A stretch of DNA of 64,000 bases from Crotophaga sulcirostris (lineage: Eukaryota; Chordata; Aves; Cuculiformes; Crotophagidae). Positions 1-14,030 of the stretch are shown one piece after another (within the stretch, counting starts at the first letter, position 1; every line of letters begins with the position of its first letter). The stretch covers positions 435,291 through 499,290 of the forward strand of contig VYZB01000237.1 of the NCBI GenBank assembly GCA_013397455.1, in the 5' to 3' direction. The translations under genes and the position numbers were made by a program. The notes beneath the pieces are model-generated. The model saw nothing but the letters and a program-made list of their open reading frames with translations. It was not told the DNA's origin and did not search any database.

Positions 1-546
1 AATTACTGTTAAATTAATTACAATCTTATTTAAAAAGTGATTACATTCTTGGTTTTATATGTACTTGCATTTATATTTTCGCAGCAGTGCTTATGGGAAT
101 TTAGCTTTACAACTCCCATAACTGCACTGAAAATTTATGCCTTGGTGTATTATTTTGTAGTTTTCAGTAAATAGCAACCTTGAGGTTTATAGGCTAAGTA
201 TACTATTTTTTGTCAGCTATGTATCCAGGGGTTTTTGGTTTCTGGGAATGAATTTATAAAAGAAACACTTCATAGACAATACTTCTTGTGCCCTGTAGCA
301 TGCTCAGATGTTGAAAGAGTCTTTTACTGTGGATTTCATTGCTTTAGTGGATTTTAAAAAGCATTTGTTAAATTTAGTGTTTTGTTGAAGGAAAATCACG
401 AGATACAAAAGATAGAAATCTCACTCTCCTAAAAACTTTAAGCAGTACAGTTTGTTAAGGTCCCCCAGTGCTCTTACCAGGACTTATCCTTGATCTGATA
501 AAGTGGTGAGGATCTGCCAGACTCCCAGAGGAAATGGTTCAGAGCA

Positions 547-567
547 GTGTGTTTGTGTGTGTGTGTG
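547..567. repeat. (GT)n microsatellite
   Basis: A short run of GT dinucleotides with one TTT interruption. Typical vertebrate dinucleotide repeat, too short to be highly variable. Confidence 0.8.
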
Positions 568-3500
568 CACATACATGTGCCAGTTAGGGATATCATTGAC
601 TCTGGTGCTGGGTGCTGGGTGGTGCTGTCGCTGTGTTTGTGCATGGTTAACACCCCACAGGCAAGCCTTTACACAGGTCTATGAGACCTGAATGTAAGGT
701 CTTAGGAACAATCCTTAGATAGTACTGCCTTATGTGGACAGTCTGCAGTTTGTTCAAAAAACATAGTATTATACTCGAGGGCTCAGTAAAATTTGAGATG
801 GAAATTAATAAAATTGTCAACACAGCAGCTTCTGCAGTATTTGTTTTCTTAACGAATTCCATTTATTTTATTCTTTTCCTCTTATTTTTTGTTACAGTAT
901 AGAACTCAATGTCATTTGTTAGGTCACACTTGTGACCTCACACATTTAATTTCCTGAATAAGCCCACAAACGAAACACCTCGGGCCGCTCACTCTGTCAG
1001 AGCTATTTTTACCAGCCTGTCTAGACACGCACATGTGGGTGTGCATGCACACACATAGGGCACATCCCAAGCTATGTTCCAGTGGAAATTTCATACTTTT
1101 TTTCTGAACCATAAATGTCATACATACAATCCAATTTTTAAAAGCCTTCTCAAAACTAATTCTGTTATGAACATCCATGATGCAGGCAAGTGACTATCAT
1201 AACTACTGAACAAACTCTGCTTGCTTTGTACCTACCTCACCTGCTTTTTGCTATTAATACTTCTTTGTCTCTCTGAAGAAGGACTCTGCCCCAAATCTTT
1301 CACTGAATCCCTCTCCTCCTTTCCATGCTGAAGGATGAGGAGAAGCAGTCAGGCCATGCCTGCCTCTACTTGTGGTCTTTTCTCTCTTCTGTCTCTGCTC
1401 TGACCTCTTGGCCACCTCCATGTACTTCAGCAGTGGTAATCTCATTTACATGTGTGTTTCACAGCAGTTCAGTATAATCCCTCAGTTCCAGGGCTATAAC
1501 ATGCATTTCCTTCAAGAGCAGGGCACAAATGCTTACATCCAGGCTCTTGTCCTTCACATAGCTTCAGGTATTTCTTGTTAGAGAAAGGCAAACAATAACA
1601 CTGCCTTTGGTTCCCAGTCTTACACAAATACATGTGTACCTTGATACTGTCATATCCTATTTGATGCAGTAAATTTTCTCCACACTTCTCTTGAAAATGT
1701 ATTTCCATTGATTTATTTTAGTCAGTTATCTGACACATTTTTACAGATTTTCTCAATCAATGCTTACCTGTGTTTGAAAATCCTGTCCTGACTGTTTCTA
1801 CTACCAGTCCTGGTTGGTTTATGATAAATTAACCAAATTAATACTTCAGGTCGTTGTCTCTATTGTACTTAAATTCTACTCAGTGCATCCAATTCAGAAC
1901 TGCAACATGTAATAAGCCCAAATATTAATTAGACTAATACAATACTAGATATAAGCATACTAAGTAATTATACCTGAATTTTTAAAGTTTCCTTTTTTTC
2001 AGACAACATAATTCTTCGTAGGTTATTACACAGCACTAAGGGTTTGTCAAATACACTTTTTTATTGTCAGCTTTAACCAGTCTCAATAGATCTGATTGCT
2101 ACCATGTAGAAAAATAGCAAAAGTAGACAACTGAGTGAGTTTCTATTTCATTCTAAGCTCAAAAATTCTTAAGGCAAAGCTATTCAAAACACAGATAAAT
2201 TAAACTGTAATTTGCTCTTTTCTTCCACTTCAGAAATTAATGCCTGTGTTCTTTGTTTAGCCTCTATTATTCATATAATGGTGGGTTCTAGGTCATTGCA
2301 CACAGGCAGCTGATATTTAGCAGCTGATCTTCATGAGGCTTAATTAGTTATCTTGTGAAAATAGTTTGTTTCCTAAATAAAGATCAAAATGCGTACCTAC
2401 TAGCAAATCCTTTTTTTAAAAAAAAAATATATGAGGGAGCACTTCAACAAAAAATACAATGAGCACTGGTATTGTTTCTCAGTTAATTTTTCCTCAGATA
2501 TAATCTAATTTTTATTAAAGTCATTATAAAAATGTATGGAAATGGCTGCAATGCACTTCAAGGATAAGTGCATAAAATCTTGTTCCTTTCTTTGGAATTT
2601 ATTAGTCAGAATTCTTTTTACAGTGTTTAGGTCCTCTCTTGTAATATCACTTGAAGATTCTAGTCAAAACTGATATGACAAACTAAAGAAAAAATATGAC
2701 AAAATCTTCTGGAATGCACCTGAATAGTGGCTCCATACATTGATTAAAACCATTCTCCACAAAGAATTTTCTTAAGATCTGGGACCTAAGAGACAGGTTT
2801 AAGAGACAGCTGTCCTCTCCATTCAGAAAGATAAAACTCTTAATAACTTGCACTTCAACATCTGAAAGGATTTTATTGCAGATTAGAAAGGGCAGTCCTC
2901 CTTACTAATAACCATAAAGATGCTGCTACAAAGATTTTGTTTCTACTCCATCAAATTTTAGCCATTATCTATCTCTTCCTCTGTTTTCCCTCTTTCTCCC
3001 CTTTATGAACTGTGTTAAATATATTTCCCTTCTCTGCATCCAGTCTTGCCATTAATTTTTCACTGTCTGGACCAGAATTATCTAAAGGCTCTCCAGCTCC
3101 TCATTTAGTCATAGCGTAGGTGACTGGTCACAGTGTCTCATTACTGTACACGAGATCAGTGTGACTCAGAAGAGATTGCCTGAAGGCTGTAAGTAACTAA
3201 TATTGGTTTCATTGCATTAATGTCAATGGCAGAAATGATAATTTTTTCATAAAATAACTGCAGACAACATGCAATACCTTGCAGTGCTCCAGAATCTTAA
3301 CTAATTTTGTGGTACTTAACGATGCAAACTGGGAACAGGTTAGAGTTCACTGTATAGGGAAAGAGAGCAAAAAGTTCATTTTTCCAGTTCTCCAGTCACA
3401 GAAGCATTCTGTGGAGGATCATTTCCTAGAGTAAGTTGCTGATGTTGTCATTGTCATTATCTATATTAGTATCAGTCCTGCTCAGGGGCTGGCATGTCAT

Positions 3501-5069
3501 CGTATTAGAAACTAATAACAAAAATAACAAAAGGTTTCTTCTGCAAAGAATCAGCAGCTACTGATCCAGAGGATCAATATGCCACAAGGAGCAGCCAATT
3601 AATTAACTCTTTTAGTGTATGCCTGGAATTATTTCAGATTACTCTAAAGTAATATGAAATGTGTCAACTGTCACATAGCATTACAGTGGAGTGTTTCTTT
3701 AGAATGTGTTACCACTTTCATTTATTTCTTTGGCATTGGTGCACCTGACTGTGAATGCAGTAATAAGAATGAGGGAAATCTGTGGTCTTAGATTGTTTTC
3801 TGGGATTGTCAAACCAAGGACAGGAAGAAGGCACCAGGTTCATAAGACAGACTGAAATATTACACACTTGAGGAAAATGTGGTAACTTAAGCACTGAGGT
3901 GTTTGAGGAAGGCAAAGATTTAGATATATAGGTGTCATCTAACTTCTAGAAAGATAAACGGCATTTTAGTACCTAAAGCCCATTTGAATATAGGCAAAAT
4001 TCAAATTTTTAAAATGCTAATTTTAACCAGGAAGGCCACTTTCAAGGAGGAACTCTTATTTCATGCTTATACCTATGTTGAAAAATGAAAGCAGTGCAAT
4101 AAACACAGCACTTAAGGACTAGGTTTTATTTTCAGTGAGATATGCAACATATATTTTTATCCATGTCTAATAGAATATATATCAATTCCTTCCTTCAGTA
4201 TATTGAGGAAAGTGAAATTTTAATCAAGATATGGGATGGCTTCCAAAACCCATTTTCTCACAGTGTCACAAGTCTCTATTGTTTTTTATAAGGTTTCTGA
4301 GGAGCAAGTCCCCTATAGCCCTTAAAGGCAAGCTACAAAAAAAAAAAAAGCATTCAAGTATCTACACTATGCTTTAAGCAGAATTTAGAAACCTAAATCC
4401 AAAAGAAAGATCTGTAAGAACACTGATTAGATTAATTTAAGAACAGCTCAAATGTTCAGGACCCCCTATGGGACTCATGATCTAGATATTTACAGTGTCC
4501 ACAAGTTTTCCACTCACTTAATTTGCATCTATAGTGTGAGCATTTAAGTCTGAGCTGGTCATTTAGATTCTTTACAACAAATAACCCCAAATACATAGCA
4601 TATAGTTCAGTTCTATTTCAGGCATTAATATTAGGATGAGATCTATTATGCCATAGAAGTACCCACTTCACTAATCATAAGAAGAATCTACTTTGTATGC
4701 ATACATACTTGCTCAGACGACTCAGACTCTGATGGTTCTACCTTTTTAGGAGGAAATAATCTGATGCCTATTGCATGTGCCCAAAATCAGTCATGGAGTA
4801 GTTCAGCGGTTTTTCAGTGCTTCATTTGTACATAAGGGTGTTTCTAATTTTGCACTAGACTTAGGTCTCTTGAGGTGAGGAGTCTAGTAGGCGCAGTCTG
4901 AAACCATCTATGCCAGAGTGACAAAAAATAGCCGCTTACCGAGGACAGCAACCTGTGCTGAATCATGCAAATTCCAAGATATGAATGAGGTACATGGAAG
5001 AGAAAACTACTTTAGGTTGTGAAGTCTTGTCAAAGTAAAAAAAAAAAAAAATACTGCTGTATCAATGGA

Positions 5070-5109
5070 TTGCTTCTTCAGCATCAGGGTTGCTTCTTCA
5101 ACATGAGGA
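5070..5109. repeat. Two-copy 20-bp tandem repeat
   Basis: Two adjacent 20-bp units both begin TTGCTTCTTCA and differ at a few positions in their second half (GCATCAGGG against ACATGAGGA). It is a minor local duplication with no known role. Confidence 0.7.
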
Positions 5110-7100
5110 TGGATGTAAACACCCTCTGGACTACTGTATTTTTTCTGGATAAGCACATATTTCATGCTAACTTGCAAATTCCATACCCAGAGCCTGGCAT
5201 GAAGGAATGGTAATATGCAATACTTGAGAAATTCACTGCTTAAGTCTCTGTGTTTAATGCTTGATGAAGGGAGGGTTCATCTACTACAAACAAACCCACT
5301 CACGTTCAGGATTACAGCACAGATGAAATTCTCTGAGAAAGGAAAAAGACCCTCATGTGAAACCAACATAAGGCAGTATACTTTTTGGACCTATTAGAAA
5401 AAGAAAAATCTGTGGTGCCATGTGCCCATATGCCTATAAATATATGTTACATCTGTGCAGAGTTATCTTTATTTCGAAAGAGTTTATGCAACAGAATGGT
5501 TCCTATTCCAGTAGGCCCACCTTTTCTCTATGGAATCTCATAGATGTAGTACTTATCTGGCATAATGTTTTGAAACTGCAGATGCTCTAATAGCAAAAAT
5601 GTACTTGTGGGACACCAGGAAGTGTATTCAAAGCCAAACATGAAGGAATACATTTCCTTTTTAAAACTGAAATTGTGTCCTATGAAAACTACAAGAATTT
5701 TAATGTATTTGAAAATATTTTTCCCATATCTCAACAATCAAGAGACAACAGGACAGACACTATAATCATAAAGAAAACAGTATTTACCTTATCTCCAGGA
5801 GTACAAATGTATGTAGTATTTACATGCACACTTTCTGAGGCAGCTTTTGCCTGAGGGAGGCTCTCAGAATAAAAAAAATTATTATAGCTGTGCCAACTCA
5901 AAGGATCTAAACTAAAGCTAGAGATGGAGGAAACACGAGAAATAAGTATGTACTACTTCTTCCTGTACCCAGCATTGTCATAGGAGACACTGACACTCAT
6001 GTCTCTGATCCTTGCCATTTTTTCTCACAGTCAGAACAGCTATTTTCTGGATTTTTCTGACTGTATTTTTTCACATTTTGTTTAAATCACTTGGCATTTG
6101 CACATATATGGTCTCTGACATGAATGTGTGCTGGGTGGTCCTTGTCGTTAGTTTTCCACAAAAAGAAAAAAATTAACTAGAGCAATTAATTCTGTAATAG
6201 GCTCCTAGACAGGTATAATGTAATTTCCGCAACTCATAGCCTTTGCATTTTACTCACAAGATTCTATTTGAATTCACAAGTGAACAGTCATGCATTCAAA
6301 TATAATTTGTTGTCCAAGACATATAATTTCTTTAAGCTCCTACTGAGATCATTTTCTCTTCCAATAGACCTCAGAGGGTGTAACCTCTGAATGGTAAGCT
6401 TACCTTAAGAATGACATTGTGCTTATGCCCACAGGAAACAAATATTGCAAGGTGTTCTGTCAACTAAGTAGCTAGGTTACAGTCCTGGTTTTCACTACAA
6501 AATCCTGATCTTTAATGATTAAAATTTCTATTTTCTATGCATCTGTTTACTATATTTAAATATTCAACCATAGAGTTTTCCTGTCCTTCAACAGTCATTT
6601 TCTAAAGAAGCTCAACAACAAGCAGGAAACATGCAAAAAACTTAATTCTTTCGAAAAGACTGAATTTAGTTGAGACTAGGAAGAGCTGGATAATACAGTT
6701 TCAAATGTTTAAGATCCTGAATCCTATAATAAATTTTGCATTTTATATGTACCTGGAGCATATATGAATATGAACCTCTTGGATCATTCAGTTCAGTAAT
6801 GTACTACTGCAGGCAATTATGTCATGCCATATACTATAGTTATCTAAATGCAACATGACATTTCTGCATCTATTAGGGATGCAAAATGCAGGGGTTATTT
6901 TTGATTTGCCCATTAGGAAGTTATCCTGGAATGGTAAATCGCAACTCCACTGTCCTTTGCTCAGAGGCCCCTCAAAGCTGATCCATTGGATGCCCTGCAG
7001 TAAATGAGAGGCAGCTAATCCTTCTTCCACTAAATGAAAATCTGCCTCACTTTGTCTTGATCCTGTTGAATGTGTGAGTCTACATGTGTGAAGACATCAT

Positions 7101-7118
7101 GAGTGAGTGAGTGAGTGA
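7101..7118. repeat. (GAGT)n microsatellite
   Basis: About four and a half perfect GAGT units in otherwise unique sequence. Confidence 0.8.
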
Positions 7119-8085
7119 TTGATCCCTTGTATACGTGGGGTGCTAAAGGCCCAGTTACCTTCCATGGAAGCAGAACAAGTTAACTTACTTTACATTTCCT
7201 GCTGGAAAGGAGAAGCTCCTTATCCCAATGAGAGCATCCACGCATTTATACCTCATTACCTTGGGATGATTCAAAGTAGCTTATTCTAAACTTATTTAAA
7301 ATACTTTTACTAATATGACCTTGTGAATTTTAGACTGGAGTCCTTTTCAGGTGAGGTAAACATAATGATATGACATGTACCTTAGAATAATGATTTGTGT
7401 TCCTTTATTAGATAAGCCTTTTCAGAAACCAGCTCTCTGATGGTTAGACGTTTATTTTCGAATTTCTACTTAAATTTATTCATGACAAGTAATCTTTGCT
7501 TGTTCTTGGGCTAGCATTTCCCTTCAGTTTACATAACATTTATTCCCCAGTGCACTTACAGGTAACAGTCTTATCCCTTCACAGCTTCTGTTTTGCTAGA
7601 CAAGATGAAACTTAGTTATTGCACCCTGTGTGTTAGATTCCCTTCTGTGACACAGCTAGTAGCCTTCTATCAAATCTGCACTCCAAATTTGTCAGCCTTG
7701 AACATGTGTACAGTGTGTACATTATTACCTCTGAAGTTTCAATAGGTTCTTCTAAAAAAGACATGGGGTTTAATTTTTTTGTTGAATTTCTTCTCATTTC
7801 TTTTAGCTCAAGGATATCTAATTTTTTATTATACAGTAGTCCAGACCTTCTTTATTGACGATGTCCTTAAATTTGTGTCATTGTCAAATGTCAGCAATGC
7901 AAACCTGTTTTCATGCCAACATCGTAAACTCAGGAATACACTACTCATATCTCCCCACTTTATATCCTGCTTTCACCACAACAGACTGCCTTCTTGTCGT
8001 TAAGTAATTTCATACTCATTCAGCGTTTTTTTGTGTCAGTCACCATCATCTCTAATGTAACTTTTTATCCACACTGTACAATTTG

Positions 8086-8111
8086 TTTATTTATTTATTT
8101 ATTTATTTATT
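8086..8111. repeat. (TTTA)n microsatellite
   Basis: Six and a half perfect TTTA units. No LINE or SINE body is recognisable on either side, so it is not clearly the tail of a retroposon. Confidence 0.85.
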
Positions 8112-11100
8112 CAAAAAATTACAAGATCACGTGCTTTAACAGAGAAATATAGAAGACTTAGAAGCCTAGTTTGGTACTCCTACCCTCTAACTCTAATTGC
8201 TCTTGTTCCATTTTTGTTAATGGAATGGCTTTAGTAAATTTCTCCTTCAATACCTGTTCTATATCCTGGCACACAATGACATCAATCTAATGAAACCATG
8301 CTCTTCATGGACATATCTGATGACAAGAAGTTTCTTTTTTTTTTTCCTGTGAAGACATGATTCCTACCTTTTTCTTCTATTTATAAATCATAGCAAGTAG
8401 AGTTTAGTATTGCTTGGCTTTACATGGATATCGTATTAAATATCTCAAAAATGTTTACGATCGTTCTTTAGCTGAAGAGCCTCATGTTGACATTTTGACA
8501 GAAACTTTAGTCAGACAAGGGTCTGTAAAGTACTATAACTAAACAGATGTTAATTAAACTCCAAGCAATTCAATCAATATGACTTTTCCCTTCTCAGGAC
8601 CCTTGCAGGACCCTTCTATCTTGTGTTTAGAAAGATAACTCCAAGACTTACAAGATCTTAATACAAGAAAAGATCCAATAAAATTGACTATGTTTGAGCT
8701 GAAGACCTGTTTATAGTGCATCAAAAAAAATCAATGATTTCTTGTTCACATCACCTCTGGTGATAAATCTGAACAATACATAATGAGATATATGTCGTGT
8801 ATGACCAGGCAAAACTGTGACAACAATTTGTCCAAATACTCTAAGATTCACTACAACTTTTAAACTTTGAAGATGCATTTGGTTAACAGGCACATTTTAA
8901 ATTAATAAACTGTATTTTTAAAGCGAGTTAAATAGCAGTAAAGAGCTTGGATGGCCGGATTTCTTATCTAACTGAAACCAGACATTGCCAGTGGCCTAAT
9001 TCAGTTAGGTTACACTTGGTTTCTCACATGCAGAATCAAAATCAGACTCATACAAGCCACTTCATCAGTGCTGAAGGACCCAGCTGGTTTTAAGGATAAA
9101 GTGAAATCACAAGAGTTGAAGCAATCACTCAGTGAAAATAAAAATGTAGAAATTCTGGAAAAAGTCTATTATGATTCGCATTTTATCTTTTACTGATTGG
9201 ACAAGTTAAACATGAACTTAGTGTCCATGATGAGAGCTATGGACGATAGACACAGATGAGGCAATTTTAAAGAGTTTTGAAAGTGTAGGCTGAGTTTACA
9301 CTTGCTACAATTGAAAAAAATGAAATCACTTTGCAACTACTATAGAAAAACCTCTAATGGGGGCATTGCAACAAAACCATAATTCCTTTCATTATATGAA
9401 CCCCACAGAGTGCTACAGGAGATACTGGTTCCTTTCATCCTCTTCATGTGACTTGGTTTGTACCAGGTCAGTAAAGCAAAGAATTCTAGTGCTAACCTGC
9501 TTGGCACAATCTATTCAGCCACAAGTGGAGGCTGTTTATTGCCTATACACAGCTGTTTTAATATTTCTGATGTAGAGAGTATATGCAGGAAGGAAGATGT
9601 GCCAGGAAAGCTGCTATACAACTTAGTTGTCACCAGAAAATGGAGTAATATTTCAGTATTGTTTAGTATTGTTGTCCTGTGAAGTGCAGGACAGCAACGG
9701 CATTCCTCAATCTAAATTTGCAGTATGACATGCTGTCTTTGCTCTGTCTTCCCATGTGGCAAATCCTGGTTTCACTTTTTGCCCCGTGGCTACATCGTGT
9801 CAGACAAAACCTTTGGAGCAGATTTATTCATCAAACAAAACGCTATTTATGAACTTCTGTTAGGTCATTTCCTTCTATAAGTAGATGGCCACAACATTTT
9901 GTAGAACATATAGCATATTTTATGCAGTTGTCAAGAGCATCCCAGGAAAAGCTTTTGTCAGTTTAAGGAGTCTTTTGTCAAAGTACCCAGTACAGACAAA
10001 TATATACTTCAATTTCTTTAAAGTTATGTATAAGAAAATATTTTCCAGAAGAATAAAAGTGTAATTTTCAAGGCAGATAGAAAAGAAATAAGATAATTTC
10101 CTTTCCAGGAAATAATAAGAATATAGAAATGCATTCAAGTATTTATGTCTCAAAAGTCATTTCAATATAAAAATATTATCCATTTTGAAAAATCTATAGG
10201 CGTGGAATACATGAAACAAGAAAGAATTACGCTGTCTTGAACATTAAATTTAACTTTCCATTAGCTTATGTTGATGATTAAATTATGCTGATGTGAGGGT
10301 TATTGTGCCCTTGAGCCAAAGTTTAACAGTCCACTTACAGTGTAGTAATAGAGATTTTAAGGAATGATGATTCTGTCATGCTGATGGTGTCAGATATATT
10401 TGGATGACTGTTCACATACAAATGTATTTAAACAAAATGAGCAGCGTATCAATCATGATCTGCAACACATCTCGGACTTTTTCTGACACTTTATCTATTT
10501 AAATTACTTCTAAATCATAAATACTGTGAATATCAGCTGTTAAAGTAATATTAGCCTAACAACAAAGGAGACTGATAAGAGGAATATTTTGTTACTTCAC
10601 TGTGACCTACAACACCATTGCATTTTGTGATATTATTGCCAGAACTTACTTCATCATTTTCACTTCGTAGAGATTTCTGCATCATTCTTAAAATATATTA
10701 TATTGCAGAAGCATAGACCTTTGTTGAGAGGTGGCATGTCATGTGCCCCAAAAGGTATGCTTGCTGGCTGCATGGTATATAAGGCACTAAAATAAGGTGC
10801 CCAATGTTAATAATTGCCATACAATAATAATCCAACTTTAACATTACAAGGTTTTTTAAAGTTTTTTTTTTAGCATCATAGATGTGAGGCATTTAATTCA
10901 TTTCACTTGATTTGACACCTTGCCTGCTTATATCCTACCTTAGTGACATTTCCTTATGTAATTTTTTTCTGAGGCAAATTGGCATTGAGTAAACTTCAAA
11001 TCTACATCCAGTAGCAAGTATATACCTTGAATGAAAATCATCTGTTTTTCTAAGGACATTTTCTGCTTTCCCCCATTTCCGAAATGAAGGGGGGAAAAGG

Positions 11101-11784
11101 TCCACCAAACCACAAAGACTTTATTAAAAAAAGCTGCAGATATGTAAAAATGATTCATTATCTAAGTTTGTGGAAAACCTGTCAGACTAAATATAAGTAT
11201 CTCCACATAAGAACTATCACAATGTTTTTGGAGTAAGCCAAGCTGTTCCTCTTATTAAGTGCAACATGATCTGTGCAACCTAGCAGGGAAAAAAGTACCA
11301 ATTGCATAATCTAGGTGTGCTGAATGGCAAAGAATGCACGTGCAAAACCAGTCTAAGTCTCACTTGCACACCTCCCTGATCTGAGGTGTATAAATAAAGG
11401 AATGGAGGAGTACCTGTGGATCCTAAAGCATGTAATTCATTAAAACAACCACAGGAGCCTAATAGCAAAATATCAGTCTATTCTTCCTCTGCCAGAGGCT
11501 AAAAGAGTATTCCTGGGGAAGAGTATAGGAAGTATGAACTGTTCCAAGTGATTATTTCTAGAAAAGAGTAATTTAGTACCTTGAGCCAGAGGTTGTGGTT
11601 GAACCATATCATTAAATTCTTCAATGGAGCTCAACTTTATTAATTTGTTTTTGAACCCCTTTATACTTTAACCTCGGTTAGATCTACGGGAATGAGATCC
11701 ACAGTTAAATAATGGAGAAATAGTGATAAACTGTTCCCAGTTTACCTTCTCTACACAATATATGCATTTATGAACTTCCACTGT
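8112..11784. other. AT-rich unique DNA, no gene recognised
   Basis: About 3.7 kb with no recognisable exon, repeat family or RNA gene. Open frames here are 77 codons or fewer and interrupted in every register. Confidence 0.55.
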
Positions 11785-12440
11785 CTTTTCCTTCAGCTCT
11801 CTTTCCAGTCTGAAGACTTATAGACCGTTTTGTCTGTCTTGACGCTTTTGCTTTTACAGCACCCTATGGCAATGGGTTCTGCAATTAAAAAAATGAGGAA
11901 AGAAAATAAAATAATTCCCATATTTCTTTTCTTCCCCACACTATTTACAATGATGCAAATCCTTTCTTTAAATTTTCTTTTCTAATATAAAGAGTTCTGG
12001 TTCACTTTATAGGTAAGCTTCACTTTTCAATAAGATGTCGCTTCAAACCTTTAATAATCTTTATTACACTTTTCTGTGCCTTTCCTAGTTCTTTATTTCT
12101 TTTTGATAAAGGAAGACAAGAGTTTGTAGAAGTTTTTAAGTTAAAGGCATGTCACAGATTTCTAGTGACATAATGATTACTCTATTTTCATTCCTTTTTG
12201 AATAATACTAAACAGTCTGTTCACTTTTCTGACCATTGCAGAGCATGTGATGAGCTTTTCAGAGAACGATCTCATAAGATCATGTTTTCTGAGTGATTTT
12301 AATAATTTAAAGTCTATCATTATGCATATATTTTTTGCCATGTGTATTCTTTCTCAATTATCCACAATAAATTCCGTGTGCCTTTCTTTTTTACCTAACC
12401 ATTCAGTACTGAAAGACTTTCCTTTCTCTTGAGGCAACCA
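11785..12440 (-). mobile_element. Ancient CR1/L3-like LINE fragment (ORF2 C-terminal half)
   Basis: The plus strand reads like the antisense of the old CR1-like LINEs shared by turtles, crocodilians and birds. The clearest block is 12228-12345: TTTTCTGACCATTGCAGAGC, then TTTTCAGAGAACGATCTC, then TTTCTGAGTGAT and TCTATCATTATG. These follow in the same order as in the CR1-like consensus I remember (GACCACTGC...TTTTCAGAGAACTATC...TTTCTTGAGTG...CATCATT). The section from about 12020 to 12220 matches more weakly. Divergence is high and all frames are broken, so this is an old inactive copy. Boundaries are approximate. Confidence 0.6.
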
Positions 12441-13466
12441 GCTGTATTTTCTGACTGATATAAAATACCGATTGAGATAAAACATGCATTCTTATTTAAA
12501 TTACTCTTCATATGGAAATGTACACAATGAGTTAACAAAGCTGGGTGAGGAGGTAGGATTTACTTCTCACTGAGACAAAAGTTGTTTATTAGCAAGCAAA
12601 GTAGATGAATGGCATCTGATATAACAAAGACAAATTATCATTTCGAAAAATGTGGATTAATATATTTCTTTGGATTCAAAACATGACGAGCTGTCTGTCT
12701 CTTGCAGAAAGAAGACATAAAAAGTTTTGGGGAAAGAGATTTTATGTCTGGAACCTTGGAGGATTTCAAAGGAGAAATTGGCTATAAAATCTAGCATGCA
12801 TCACCAAGACAGGGTGCTCTCTAAAAATGCAACATGAGAAGAATGATAAGCAAAAATAGAAAATCCCTGACAATCACTTTGTCTCAGATCACCTAAATAT
12901 GAGAAAAAGGAAAGAAAACATAGCTATTTCTGACCATAACATTAAAGCAAGTAGGTTAAACATAGTTTTTCTTTCTCCCCCCACCTCTCCCTCCTTTTGT
13001 AAACGTTTGTAATTGTTTTGTTTCTTTTGCATGTTGTAAACAAAATAATTTATTCTGCATTTTACTTATCGTGATTTGAGTTAGATATATAGTAGAATGA
13101 AATACAACCGGTAAGTGAGTAACAATAGTGCATTCCTTACACAATAGGGAAATAAATCAATTAAATAAGCTTTCTAAGATGCCCATGACAGATCGCAGAC
13201 TCCCAGGATATTATTCAGAGTAACCAAAGCATAAAAAGGGTGCTTATTTTCACCTACTTGAAGCAGATAGTGGAGTGGCAACCAGGGTGGGTGGAGGGTT
13301 GTCAGGAGAGTAATTCATGTTTCCTGTAACTATTGGGAACAAGGATGGGTTTTTTCGTACTGGGGACTCTGACTGGACCTTGTAAATGCCTTGTAAGTTT
13401 TCCTGAGCTGCTTTTTGTGTTTTGGAAGAATACTGAAGTGAATAATAAAGACCAGAATAATATGCT
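12441..13466. other. Unique DNA between two LINE fragments
   Basis: No gene seen. It contains a pyrimidine-rich patch at about 12967-12997. The 98-codon minus-strand frame that crosses 13250-13546 is produced partly by the neighbouring CR1 tail and is not a gene. Confidence 0.5.
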
Positions 13467-13564
13467 GATTTAGTGGAAGGAGTCCCTGCCCACGCCAAGG
13501 GGGTTGGAGCTAAATGATCTTTAAGGTCCCTTCCAGCCCAAACCATTCTATGATTCTATCATTC
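13467..13564 (+). mobile_element. CR1 LINE 3' end, severely 5'-truncated
   Basis: About 98 bp of the CR1 3' untranslated end in sense orientation. It opens with ATTTAGTGGAAGGAGTCCCTG, continues GATCTTTAAGGTCCCTTCC and ends in the diagnostic octamer-type tail CCATTCTATGATTCTATC. Avian CR1 copies are usually cut short at the 5' end during target-primed reverse transcription and lack poly(A), and this copy fits that pattern. Divergence from the consensus I recall is low to moderate, so it is much younger than its ancient neighbours. No coding part remains. Confidence 0.95.
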
Positions 13565-13689
13565 ACCCTTTTAATTTTATTTAATGAGGTAATGAACAAC
13601 AGAGATTTAAGCATAAAATCTTGGGTATAAATTTGCTGCCACTGAGAAAACTGCTAATCTATCCCCACCTTATGTTTCTTACTCTTCAG

Positions 13690-14030
13690 TCTTTTTCTTA
13701 TCCTTATGAGAGGATCTTCGTCCCTCTTAGGCTTTTTGAGTTCTGTTTAAATCCACATTGAGTACATCACATGCATCAATTGCCCACATACTCACTGAGT
13801 TCTTCTGGCAAACACGTGTAATGCCTCTTACTTCCAAGTCACCTGTCTCACAGCTTGGAATATTTTCCCATGTACTTATTCATCCTGTATTATACATTTA
13901 ACAAGTTGCCTGATATGGAGATCTGGTCTATAATCCTGTATTAATTCTCCAAATACTTTTCAAGTTTTATATCCTATTTTCCTCCCTCCATTCCTTGAAT
14001 CTAGTTTGTTATAAGTGGTACATTACACCC
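13690..14030 (-). mobile_element. Possible ancient CR1/L3-like ORF2 fragment
   Basis: Patches of the plus strand resemble the antisense of a CR1 reverse-transcriptase region. AAATCCACATTGAGTACATC recalls the consensus AAATCCATGTTGACTAC, and GATCTGGTCTATAATCCTG recalls the GACTGGTCTATAATTCCC block. Spacing between the patches is roughly right. Matches are short and the rest is unalignable by eye, so this could also be coincidence. Confidence 0.35.

Larger units (their letters stand above)
1..8085. other. AT-rich unique DNA, no gene recognised
   Basis: About 8 kb of AT-rich sequence in which I see no exon with coding character, no recognisable transposon and no RNA gene. Open frames stay at 84 codons or fewer and resemble no family I know. 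The stretch holds three small simple repeats (listed separately), a run of alternating purines and pyrimidines at 1026-1055 with an ACGCAC...GCACACAC pattern, and scattered A or T tracts. Conserved regulatory elements could lie here but cannot be recognised without alignment. Confidence 0.6.

Noticed and set aside
13250..13546. 98-codon minus-strand frame
   Set aside because: The N-terminal third is the reverse complement of a CR1 3' untranslated tail.
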